A stretch of 33,619 nt of DNA. Source: Flavobacteriales bacterium. GTDB taxonomy: Bacteria > Bacteroidota > Bacteroidia > Flavobacteriales > PHOS-HE28. This document shows positions 25,758-33,619 of this stretch, in pieces. Under the pieces are notes generated by a model. The model made no database searches, was not told where the DNA came from, and was given only the letters and a program-made list of their open reading frames with translations. The number at the start of each line of letters is the position of its first letter. Positions within the stretch are counted from its first letter, which is position 1. The position numbers and the translations under genes are program-made. The DNA lies in contig SSGN01000162.1 of the NCBI GenBank assembly GCA_008016945.1, forward strand, positions 1 to 33,619, in the 5' to 3' direction.

Positions 25758-26094
25758 CTATTCTCCCGCCTCTACCCAGTCCCTATGGCTGCGGATCAGC
25801 TGGATCAGCTCATCCACGGCATGGGCGCTGGGCACGTTGCGCTTCACCACCTCCTTCTCTTTGTACAGGGTGATCACGCCGGGGCCGGTGCCCACGTAGC
25901 CGTAGTCGGCATCGGCCATCTCGCCGGGTCCGTTCACGATGCAGCCCATGATGCCGATCTTGATGCCTTTCAGGTGACTGGTACGCGCCCGGATCCGCGC
26001 CGTGGTCTCCTGTAGGTCGAAGAGCGTAAGGCTGCAGTTGAAGTATCCGGTCTTGCTGGTGCGCGTGGCCTGTAGGATGCCGAAGGCGGTGCGG
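25758..26094 (-). pseudogene. ispG 3'-end remnant (C-terminal fragment)
   Basis: This stretch encodes the last 107 or so residues of IspG in frame, from [16 protein letters not shown] to the stop (ending DWVEAGE). It matches the C-terminus of the complete ispG at 27349-29289. The last 254 bp have 8 differences by hand count, about 97% identity. The cysteine motif of the intact copy (ISCPSCGRTLF) is changed to FNCSLTLF by a 9-bp loss and substitutions, so one CPxC cysteine is gone, and a further 6 bp are missing next to it. [14 protein letters not shown] is intact. There is no upstream start in frame except the Met in IMGC (25949), so no full enzyme is made. The fragment begins 6 bp after the ATPase stop. 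Confidence 0.9.
25774..26094. repeat. Direct repeat copy A (ispG 3' end)
   Basis: The left copy of a direct repeat shared with 27368-27703, on the same strand. It runs from ACCCAGTCCC to GGCGGTGCGG and is 15 bp shorter than copy B because of two deletions. The two copies bracket the AAA_14/DUF4143 gene exactly. Confidence 0.9.
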
Positions 26095-26100
26095 AGCGGG

Positions 26101-27261
26101 TCACCCGGCCATGATCGCTTCGTATAAGTCGTTCCATGGTAGCACCGTCACGCCGTTGCTGCGTTGTTGCCGGGCGTCGCCGCCGTGGATCACGATGCCG
26201 CCGGGATCGCCGGTGAGCTTGGTCCAATACTCCAGCCCGGCGAAGAACTCGGGCTGCACGGTGTGGCCGCTTTTGATCTCGATGGGCGTGATGCGACCGT
26301 TGTCCTCCACGAGCAGGTCCACCTCGTGGCCCGTGTGGTTGCGCCAGAAATGGAGCTTGGCCATACGGCCCTGATGCCACAGCCGCTTCTGGATCTCCGA
26401 CACCACGAGGTTCTCGAACAGCGCGCCCCGGAAATGATGCAGTGCGATCGTGCGGCTGTCCGGCAGCCCCAGCAGCGCGCAGGCAAGGCCGGTGTCGTGG
26501 AAGTACAGCTTGGGCATCTTCACCACGCGCTTGTTGAAGTTCACGTGATAGGGGCGCAGTAGGCGGATGATGAAGCTGCTTTCCAGCACGCCCAACCAGC
26601 TGGCCACCGTCTTGTTGTCCACCCCGGCCTCGATGGCGAGGTTGCTCATATTGACGAGTTGCCCGATGCGGCCGGCACAGAGCCGCATGAACCGATCGAA
26701 GGCATGCAGATCGGCGATGTTCCTGATCTGCCGCACGTCGCGCTCCACGTACGTGCGGATGTAGTTGTTGAACCAGATGCTGCGGTCGGTGATGCCGTCA
26801 TGCACCGGTGGGTAGCCGCCCTTGAGCATCCAATCGTCCGGGCCGGTCACCGCGTCGCCGGGCAGTTCGTTCAGGGTGAAGGGCAGCAGATCGAGGTAGG
26901 CGATGCGTCCCGCGAGGCTTTGGGAGATGTTCTCCTGAAGCAGGAAGTGGTTGGAGCCGGTAAGGATGAAACGGCCGCGTTCCGGGCTGTCGTCCAAGAT
27001 CTGTTGGAGGTAGGAGAAGAGATGGGGTACGCGCTGCGCTTCATCGAAGATGGCACCCGCGGGGTACTGGGCAATGAACGCGCGCGGGTCATTGGTGGCC
27101 AGTGCCCGGACATCGGGGTTCTCCAAGCTCACATAAGGCTTGTTCCCGAAGACCGCCCGCACCAAGGTGGTCTTGCCCGACTGCCGGGGCCCCACCACGG
27201 CCACAGCCTTGAACTGTGTGGCCAAAGTGCGCAGGACGGGTTCCGCTTCGCGCTTACGCAT
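26101..27261 (-). CDS. AAA_14 / DUF4143 ATPase
   Basis: A 386-aa ATPase of the AAA_14 plus DUF4143 family, frequent in prokaryotic accessory regions and of unknown role. Walker A is [10 protein letters not shown] (24-33), Walker B is [10 protein letters not shown] (70-79, with D73 and E74), and [11 protein letters not shown] is the sensor-like strand. The C-terminal DUF4143 part contains [13 protein letters not shown], then [21 protein letters not shown], which has the D-x-ExK spacing of PD-(D/E)XK nucleases. A longer frame would begin at a TTG (27294) inside an inverted repeat; ATG 27261 gives the usual family N-terminus and is preferred. The gene lies exactly between two copies of the ispG 3' end and has an AT-rich upstream region, so it is probably an insertion. 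It is not part of isoprenoid synthesis. Confidence 0.9.
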   Translation of the reverse strand: MRKREAEPVLRTLATQFKAVAVVGPRQSGKTTLVRAVFGNKPYVSLENPDVRALATNDPRAFIAQYPAGAIFDEAQRVPHLFSYLQQILDDSPERGRFILTGSNHFLLQENISQSLAGRIAYLDLLPFTLNELPGDAVTGPDDWMLKGGYPPVHDGITDRSIWFNNYIRTYVERDVRQIRNIADLHAFDRFMRLCAGRIGQLVNMSNLAIEAGVDNKTVASWLGVLESSFIIRLLRPYHVNFNKRVVKMPKLYFHDTGLACALLGLPDSRTIALHHFRGALFENLVVSEIQKRLWHQGRMAKLHFWRNHTGHEVDLLVEDNGRITPIEIKSGHTVQPEFFAGLEYWTKLTGDPGGIVIHGGDARQQRSNGVTVLPWNDLYEAIMAG

Positions 27262-27271
27262 GTACGATCTT

Positions 27272-27300
27272 ACAAAATTGGAATTGAAATCCAAAATTGT
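27272..27300. promoter_or_regulatory. AT-rich imperfect palindrome upstream of the ATPase gene
   Basis: ACAAAATTGGA (27272-27282) and TCCAAAATTGT (27290-27300) form an inverted repeat with 9 of 11 positions pairing, with a 7-bp spacer. It ends 10 bp before the ATPase ATG. It may be an operator or the border of the inserted unit. On the minus strand it contains two ATTTTG segments similar to -7 boxes, without good spacing. Confidence 0.45.
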
Positions 27301-27348
27301 AAAAATGGCGATAATGGACTGATGCTCAGTATTCCATCACCTATCCGA

Positions 27349-29289
<1,941 letters not shown>

Positions 29290-29307
29290 GGGAAAGGGAA
29301 TGCTGCG

Positions 29308-29315
29308 CGAAGTTA
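29308..29315 (-). promoter_or_regulatory. Probable -7 box of ispG
   Basis: Minus-strand TAACTTCG in the 34-bp gap between the DUF4230 stop and the ispG GTG. Confidence 0.4.
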
Positions 29316-29323
29316 CCGGTGGT

Positions 29324-29929
29324 TCAGTCTTTCAACGGTGTTGCGCCACCGTCTTCGAAGGTCCAGCCTGCATCTTCCACCACCGCGCGGAGCACCACGC
29401 GCATCTCCTGCCTGCGCTCCGCTGCGGCTTGGAACAACCCGCTTTCGGCCACTTTGACCCGTAGCAGGTCCTTGGCGTGCGCCTGCATGCGGCTGTGGTC
29501 GGCTGCTTTGAAGCTGGCGAAGGTGCCTGCCTCCAAGTCATAGAAGTCCACATCGTGTTCCAACGCGAGCAGCTGCGGTGGCCCGATCGCGGTCATGTGG
29601 ACCACCTTCCGGGCCTCGTCGAATTCCAGCTTCATGCCTTCGAGGTCGTAGCCCACGCTGGCACGACCCTTCACGCGCAGGATCGCCTTCTTCTGGAACG
29701 GGGAGAAGCTCTTCATCCAGTCCATGGGCGCTTCGGCGTTGCGGTAGGTGTACAGTTCGCTGAAGTCTCCTTCCACGGTAACGAGTTTCAGCACCGGGCG
29801 GATGCGTTCCAGCAGTACGGTGCTGCTCACCTGTTCGGTGGCGGCCTCGGGACGGTACGCCTCACGGGTGATGAAGAACACCAGCAGCCCCAAGCCGACC
29901 AGCAGCAGCAGTCCTTTGATCCTGTTCAT
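29324..29929 (-). CDS. DUF4230 membrane-anchored protein
   Basis: A 201-aa protein of the DUF4230 family (PF14014), function unknown. One N-terminal transmembrane helix (IKGLLLLVGLGLLVFFIT) anchors a periplasmic domain with the family signature KLVTVEGDFSELYTYRN and FQKKAILRVKGRASVGYDL. It precedes ispG on the same strand with a 34-bp gap. The two may share a transcript, although a promoter-like box lies between them. Confidence 0.88.
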   Translation of the reverse strand: MNRIKGLLLLVGLGLLVFFITREAYRPEAATEQVSSTVLLERIRPVLKLVTVEGDFSELYTYRNAEAPMDWMKSFSPFQKKAILRVKGRASVGYDLEGMKLEFDEARKVVHMTAIGPPQLLALEHDVDFYDLEAGTFASFKAADHSRMQAHAKDLLRVKVAESGLFQAAAERRQEMRVVLRAVVEDAGWTFEDGGATPLKD

Positions 29930-30052
29930 GCGTTGTGCGCGCTGGGTTGAAGGCGCGGGGATAAAGTTCGGGATCGGGGCGTTGGCAGGCCGTGCAGGAT
30001 CGTTGGGTCGCGGGTACGGGTGCCACGGAAGAAGATACCGTGCGGCCTGTAC

Positions 30053-30964
30053 TCACCCCTGCGCCAGCGGATCGGGCGCGATGGCCTCCGCCTTACTGCG
30101 GCGCTTGTGCCACCATGCGTTGCCGAACAGGCACAGCAGGATCAGGGCGATGCCGATGTACGAACCCGTATCCAGACGCTCCTCACTGCCCCAGATCAAC
30201 AGGGCGATGATGATCGTGTACACCGGCTCCAGGTTCACGGCCAGCACCACCGTGAAGGGTGAGAGTTGCCGCATCACCGCGATGCCCGCCACGAATGCGA
30301 AGCTGGTGCATACGAGGCCCAGCAACAGGTGCCACAAGATGTCGGTAGCGGGCATGTGCCACAGCGGCGGTGGCAGGCTCTCGGTGAAGAGCAGCACCAC
30401 GCCCACCACCATGGCCGCGCCCACCATCTCGTAAAAGCCGATGCGGATGGCATGGTCGCGTTGTACCAGTACGCCATTCACAACGTTGAACCACGCCGAG
30501 AACAGGGCACTGAGCGTGCCGATCACGATGCCCATGCGGTGCTTCGTTTCCAGCCCGAAGATCATGAGCAGCGCGGCGATCACCACCACACCCAGTACGA
30601 TCTCGTAGGTGCGGATGCGCCGCTTGAACCAGAACGGCTCCAGCAGGGCGGTGAACACCGTGGACGTGGCCAGGCACGCCGCCGCGATGCCCGCCGTGCT
30701 GATCTTGATCGCGTGGTAGAAGGTGTACCAGTGCGCGGCGATCAGCACGCTGGTGAGCAGGTATTGCTTCAGCTCGGGTGTGCGCGGGTCCAGCGACCGG
30801 CGTATCACCAGCGCCGCCACCACCAGCCCGGCCGCCGCGATCCACGTGCGCACGTACACCAAGGGCAGCGCCTCCTGATCGATCAGCTTGCCGAGGATGC
30901 CCGTCCAGCCCCAGATGAAGACCGTGATGTGCAAGAGCACAAGGGCGTTGCGGCGGGCGTGCAT
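30053..30964 (-). CDS. EamA/DMT-family transporter
   Basis: A 303-aa inner-membrane protein with about ten predicted helices in two EamA repeats, as in the drug/metabolite transporter family. Segments include LLHITVFIWGWTGILGKLI, YHAIKISTAGIAAACLATSTVFTALLEP at the end of the first repeat, and SPFTVVLAVNLEPVYTIIIALLIWGSEE in the second. The substrate cannot be predicted from sequence. It has its own promoter-like TACTTTCG at 30973-30980, 8 bp before the ATG. Confidence 0.92.
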   Translation of the reverse strand: MHARRNALVLLHITVFIWGWTGILGKLIDQEALPLVYVRTWIAAAGLVVAALVIRRSLDPRTPELKQYLLTSVLIAAHWYTFYHAIKISTAGIAAACLATSTVFTALLEPFWFKRRIRTYEIVLGVVVIAALLMIFGLETKHRMGIVIGTLSALFSAWFNVVNGVLVQRDHAIRIGFYEMVGAAMVVGVVLLFTESLPPPLWHMPATDILWHLLLGLVCTSFAFVAGIAVMRQLSPFTVVLAVNLEPVYTIIIALLIWGSEERLDTGSYIGIALILLCLFGNAWWHKRRSKAEAIAPDPLAQG

Positions 30965-30972
30965 GGAGGCAC

Positions 30973-30980
30973 CGAAAGTA
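30973..30980 (-). promoter_or_regulatory. Probable -7 box of the EamA transporter gene
   Basis: Minus-strand TACTTTCG, 8 bp before the ATG at 30964; identical to the ftsX box. Confidence 0.45.
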
Positions 30981-31030
30981 GGTTGAGTGTTGCGATCAGT
31001 ATGGCGCGGTGGTTTCCATGACCGCCACGG

Positions 31031-31141
31031 TCACCTTCGCTGGATCCGCTGCGCGTAGGCCTCCGTTGTGGCGATGCGCAGGAAGGCGCAGGAAGCGATC
31101 AGCAAACGGTGTGCGGAAGAAAGTTGGAACAGGGATGGCAT
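31031..31141 (-). CDS. Possible 36-aa peptide with signal-like sequence
   Basis: A short frame, MPSLFQLSSAHRLLIASC and onward, ending in EAYAQRIQRR. It has a hydrophobic stretch followed by AYAQ, which looks like a signal peptidase site. A TACTTTCG box lies 5 bp before its ATG. It could be a small secreted peptide, or the surviving promoter and signal peptide of a deleted gene. No family recognised. Low confidence. Confidence 0.3.
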   Translation of the reverse strand: MPSLFQLSSAHRLLIASCAFLRIATTEAYAQRIQRR

Positions 31142-31146
31142 GGTGC

Positions 31147-31154
31147 CGAAAGTA
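31147..31154 (-). promoter_or_regulatory. Probable -7 box before the 36-aa frame
   Basis: Minus-strand TACTTTCG, the same octamer as at ftsX and the EamA gene, placed 5 bp before an ATG at 31141. Confidence 0.35.
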
Positions 31155-31218
31155 GGAAGGGGCCGCTTGTGCGGAGCACTGCACCACATTCCATCCTCTG
31201 CCTTGTCATGGGCTTGCC

Positions 31219-31347
31219 ATGGATGACGTGAACATCGCCAAGATCCTCGGGGAGGAACAGGTGCGCACCGTATGGAACGCGGAGCAGGAGAAATGGTACA
31301 TCTCCATCTTCGACGTGATCGCGGCGCTTCCCGACCACCGCGACGCG
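31219..31347 (+). pseudogene. BRO-family N-terminal remnant
   Basis: The first 43 codons of a plus-strand frame give MDDVNIAKILGEEQVRTVW followed by EQEKWYISIFDVIAAL, which resembles the N-terminal domain of BRO/antirepressor-like proteins (typically KWYFSVVDVI). The match stops near codon 43, just where the 3' end of the minus-strand coiled-coil gene begins. Beyond this the frame is only antisense to that gene. It is therefore a truncated gene start, likely phage- or plasmid-derived. Confidence 0.6.
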
Positions 31348-31349
31348 TG

Positions 31350-32216
31350 CTATCGGATGGCGCTCAGCTTGGCGCGAAGGCTTTGCACCAGGGTTTCCTG
31401 TTCGGAGATCGCTTGCGCCTTCTTCTCCTGGTCGGCGTCGTTCTTCTTCACCGCTTCGATCAGTTCGGTCTCTTTCTTGCGCATGGCGGCCTCTTGCGCG
31501 AGGGCTTTCTTGTGGTCGCTCTGGGCACGGTCCTTGTCGCGGATCAGGGCGCTCAGTTCCTTGGCCCCTTCCTTGTCCGGGGTTTCGCCCAGTGCCGCCT
31601 GCAATGCCGTGATCCGCGGACCGAGCTGGTCTGCTTCGACCCGGGTGCGCTCCTGTTCCTGTACGGCTTCCGCCGCTCTTTGTTTGCTTTTTTCGATGTT
31701 GGCCAAGTCCCGTTCCTTGTCGCGCTGCAGGTCGCTCAGCTCCTTCTTCAATCGGGAGAGGCCACGTTCGGCCAGGCTTAGTTCCTGTTCCGCCAGTTGA
31801 CGGCGTAGTGCGGTGCTGCGCTGCTGTACGAAGCCCTTGGCTCCGTCGAAAGCCCGCGGATCACTGTTCGGTCCCACGAAACCCGCTGTGGTCAGGATGG
31901 CCACATGCGCAGTGAGGTTCGGGCTGTTCTTGCGTTGTTCGGCCTTCACGTACACGCGCACCGTGTCCCCCGACACTTGAGGAACGAGGGCGGCATGCCC
32001 GATCACTTCCTTCTTGGTGCTCACCGTGGCGCTGATCTTCTTCAGTTCATCGCGCCAGTAGCTCTCCACGTATTTCGTATCCGTGCCTTCGAAGAAGAAG
32101 CTGAATGTCGGATGCACACCATCGCTGAAGGCGAAGGACGAGACCTCCACGCTGGTCTGAGCGAACAGGGAGGTGCTAACGAGGAGGGGCAGGATGAGTC
32201 TGGCGAGTGCTTTCAT
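31350..32216 (-). CDS. Secreted coiled-coil protein (hypothetical)
   Basis: A 288-aa exported protein. The signal peptide MKALARLILPLLVSTSLFAQ is followed by a globular N-terminal domain (about 22-140) with VEVSSFAFSDGVHPTFSFFF and WRDELKKISATVSTKKEV. From about residue 145 it is a long charged coiled coil rich in Glu, Lys and Gln. I do not recognise a family. Start ATG 32216 is chosen over GTG 32261 because the signal peptide begins there. It ends next to the BRO remnant, and the DUF502 gene lies just upstream on the same strand. Confidence 0.75.
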   Translation of the reverse strand: MKALARLILPLLVSTSLFAQTSVEVSSFAFSDGVHPTFSFFFEGTDTKYVESYWRDELKKISATVSTKKEVIGHAALVPQVSGDTVRVYVKAEQRKNSPNLTAHVAILTTAGFVGPNSDPRAFDGAKGFVQQRSTALRRQLAEQELSLAERGLSRLKKELSDLQRDKERDLANIEKSKQRAAEAVQEQERTRVEADQLGPRITALQAALGETPDKEGAKELSALIRDKDRAQSDHKKALAQEAAMRKKETELIEAVKKNDADQEKKAQAISEQETLVQSLRAKLSAIR

Positions 32217-32257
32217 CGGTGCGGTACTATGCAATGGACGTGCCGGATGGCGGAAGG

Positions 32258-32839
32258 TCACGCATCATCGTCCACGTGTGATACACCACCGCTCACTACG
32301 AACTTCATCACGTCCGCGGCCCGGGCATCGATCGGGGTCACGTTCGCCATGGGGACGATGTACAGATTCCCGCTCCAGTTGAAGGCATGCGGCAGGTACA
32401 CGGCTACCTTGGCTTCCCCCACGCCGATGTGGCTCAGGTCCGTCTGTGTGATGAATCCCAGGCGTTCCACCTCGCTCCCACCGCCCAGCTTCACCAGCAC
32501 CGGCCGGTCGAATTTGCGTTTACTGCCCACGATGGCCTCGACCAGGTCCTTGATCGCATCGTACAGGGTCTTGACGAACGGGATGCGTTGTAACAGTTCC
32601 TCACCGAACACTGCCAACGGCTCGTACAGGAAGGTGGTGCCCAGCCAGCCTACCACGGTGATGATCGCCAGCAAGCTCAACAGTCCCAGCCCGGGGATCT
32701 CCAAGGGGATGATGCCGTCGAGGAACCGGAGCGATTGCCACAGGGCCCAGAGGATGATGGTGACCGGGGCCAGGAGCAGCAAGCCCCGGAAGAAGAAGCT
32801 CAACAGGATACGGCCGATGCGGCGTGGGGTGATGCTCAT
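32258..32839 (-). CDS. DUF502 membrane protein
   Basis: A 193-aa inner-membrane protein of the DUF502 family (PF04367), function unknown. Two hydrophobic helices near the N-terminus (LLSFFFRGLLLLAPVTIIL and LLSLLAIITVVGWLGTTFL) precede the conserved IPFVKTLYDAIKDLVEAIV and the soluble domain with LVKLGGGSEVERLGFIT and VAVYLPHAFNWSGNLYIVP. The ATG at 32839 lies 7 bp after a perfect -7 octamer, TAGCTTTG. Confidence 0.92.
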   Translation of the reverse strand: MSITPRRIGRILLSFFFRGLLLLAPVTIILWALWQSLRFLDGIIPLEIPGLGLLSLLAIITVVGWLGTTFLYEPLAVFGEELLQRIPFVKTLYDAIKDLVEAIVGSKRKFDRPVLVKLGGGSEVERLGFITQTDLSHIGVGEAKVAVYLPHAFNWSGNLYIVPMANVTPIDARAADVMKFVVSGGVSHVDDDA

Positions 32840-32846
32840 GGCGAGG

Positions 32847-32854
32847 CAAAGCTA
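32847..32854 (-). promoter_or_regulatory. -7 box of the DUF502 gene (TAGCTTTG)
   Basis: Minus-strand TAGCTTTG, an exact TAnnTTTG match, 7 bp before the ATG. No clear TTG at -33. Confidence 0.5.
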
Positions 32855-32865
32855 CGGGGCGGAGG

Positions 32866-33065
32866 AGGAGAGAGAGGGGTGAAGAAGAGAGAACGAGAGG
32901 AAGTGGATGGCGAATGGTCAATGGCGAATAGGGGCCCGTTGGGGGACTCACGGGAGCAGAGGTTGTTCCGGTCATTGGCGTGATCGGCTCACTCTCATAC
33001 GCCATTCACCGCCGACCATTCGCCTCTTTTTCTCCTTCACTTCTTCACTCCTTCTTCTCTTTGCC
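32866..33065. repeat. Long imperfect inverted repeat with purine/pyrimidine arms
   Basis: GGCGAATGGTC (32909-32919) pairs perfectly with GACCATTCGCC (33014-33024). Outside these the left flank is purine-rich (TGAAGAAG at 32880-32887) and the right flank is pyrimidine-rich (CTTCTTCA), so pairing can extend imperfectly. It fills the 227-bp gap between the YjbR and DUF502 genes. No gene is visible in it. Confidence 0.6.
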
Positions 33066-33066
33066 C

Positions 33067-33414
33067 TCACCCCAGGATCTCCCGCACCTTCTTCGGCAAG
33101 CTTGCCTTCACCAGCTCGTACGAATGTTCCGCCAGCTCCAGCAGTAGTCTGTCCGGTACGCTCCCATCGGCGGCCACCGTGTTCCAGTGCTTCTTGTTCA
33201 TGTGGTAGCCGGGCACGATGCCGGCGTACCGTTCGCGCAGTTCGATGGTGCGTTCGGGGTCGCACTTCAGGTTCACGCTTTGGAACAGGTCCACGTCCAT
33301 CAGGGCGAAGATCTTCCCAGCCACGCGGAACACCAGCGTTTCCGGGCCGAAGGGGAAGTCCTCGCTGAAGCCGGGCTTCTTGATGCAATGCGCACGGAAC
33401 TGTTCCAGCGTCAT
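33067..33414 (-). CDS. MmcQ/YjbR family protein
   Basis: A 115-aa protein of PF04237 (MmcQ/YjbR), a small CyaY-like fold with suggested DNA binding but no settled function. Conserved parts are CIKKPGFSEDFPFGPETLVFRV, KIFALMD, VNLKCDPERTIELRERY, and PGYHMNKKHWNTV near the middle. Its ATG overlaps the stop of the preceding partial gene (ATGA). Confidence 0.93.
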   Translation of the reverse strand: MTLEQFRAHCIKKPGFSEDFPFGPETLVFRVAGKIFALMDVDLFQSVNLKCDPERTIELRERYAGIVPGYHMNKKHWNTVAADGSVPDRLLLELAEHSYELVKASLPKKVREILG

Positions 33415-33619
33415 GGCAGCAGTGCGTAGATCACCGGCCTGCTCGGCGCGGCGTCGTTCATCAAATGCGGGAGTTGCAGTTCCAGCAGGTAGTCGCCATC
33501 GCGCACATCGGCGGGGATGTGCAGCAGCTCGGTGATCGTGCGTTCGCGATCCACGGTGTTGGGGAAATCCCAGAAGGCATGGTGGGCCGCCAGCACGCCG
33601 CCATCCTCCTCGCGGTCCA
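33411..33619 (-). CDS. C-terminal part of an unidentified protein (partial)
   Basis: The frame is open to the window edge and gives about 68 C-terminal residues, including LAAHHAFWDFPNTVDR and ADVRDGDYLLELQLPHL, ending SRPVIYALLP. The pattern of a strand followed by LxLQLP suggests the last strands of a beta-sandwich domain, as found at the end of some glycoside hydrolase-like proteins. The evidence is too short to name it. It overlaps the YjbR gene by 4 bp, so both are likely in one transcript. Confidence 0.7.
   Translation of the reverse strand, partial: DREEDGGVLAAHHAFWDFPNTVDRERTITELLHIPADVRDGDYLLELQLPHLMNDAAPSRPVIYALLP

Overview
The window reads as a high-GC member of the Bacteroidota, most likely Flavobacteriales. 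The evidence is a type IX secretion (T9SS) sorting domain next to a PorP/SprF gene, a DUF3098 gene beside ftsX, the large Bacteroidota-type IspG (646 aa) and LeuRS (966 aa), and promoter boxes of the Bacteroidota form (TTG, 19 bp, TAnnTTTG). The order is inferred; phylum is well supported. No tRNA, rRNA, CRISPR array or transposase was recognised.

Left part (1-10016, almost all on the minus strand) is housekeeping: ftsX, DUF3098, uppP, truB, queA, ispD, rlmN, then a polyprenyl synthetase, a MORN-repeat lipoprotein and dnaG (cut by the window edge). Several neighbours overlap by 3-4 bp. ispD, the polyprenyl synthetase, uppP and the more distant ispG link this stretch to isoprenoid and undecaprenyl carrier metabolism. 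One plus-strand outer-membrane barrel gene sits at 3495-4217.

Middle part (10102-16350, plus strand) has leuS with an internal low-GC segment, a DUF3108 protein, a strong terminator-like hairpin, an M23 peptidase with an altered metal site, and a membrane protein overlapping a small winged-helix regulator behind a textbook Bacteroidota promoter.

16467-25279 is a tight seven-gene operon: two lipoproteins with LGREP-type helical motifs, a Tat-exported DUF1501 protein, a lipoprotein resembling the planctomycete cytochrome domain PSCyt1 (Cx4CH), a small beta-sandwich lipoprotein, an 1160-aa CUB and repeat protein with a T9SS type B C-terminus, and a PorP/SprF protein. It looks like a split version of the planctomycete PSCyt1/DUF1549/DUF1553 plus DUF1501 module, coupled to T9SS surface display. 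This is my leading candidate for an undescribed system.

The right part (25758-33619, mostly minus strand) has ispG, whose 3' end is present twice as direct repeats that bracket an AAA_14/DUF4143 ATPase gene. The distal copy has lost IspG iron-sulfur cysteines. This looks like insertion of a small unit that restored the ispG end. Beyond it lie DUF4230, an EamA transporter, a BRO-domain remnant, a secreted coiled-coil protein, DUF502, an MmcQ/YjbR protein and a partial gene at the edge.
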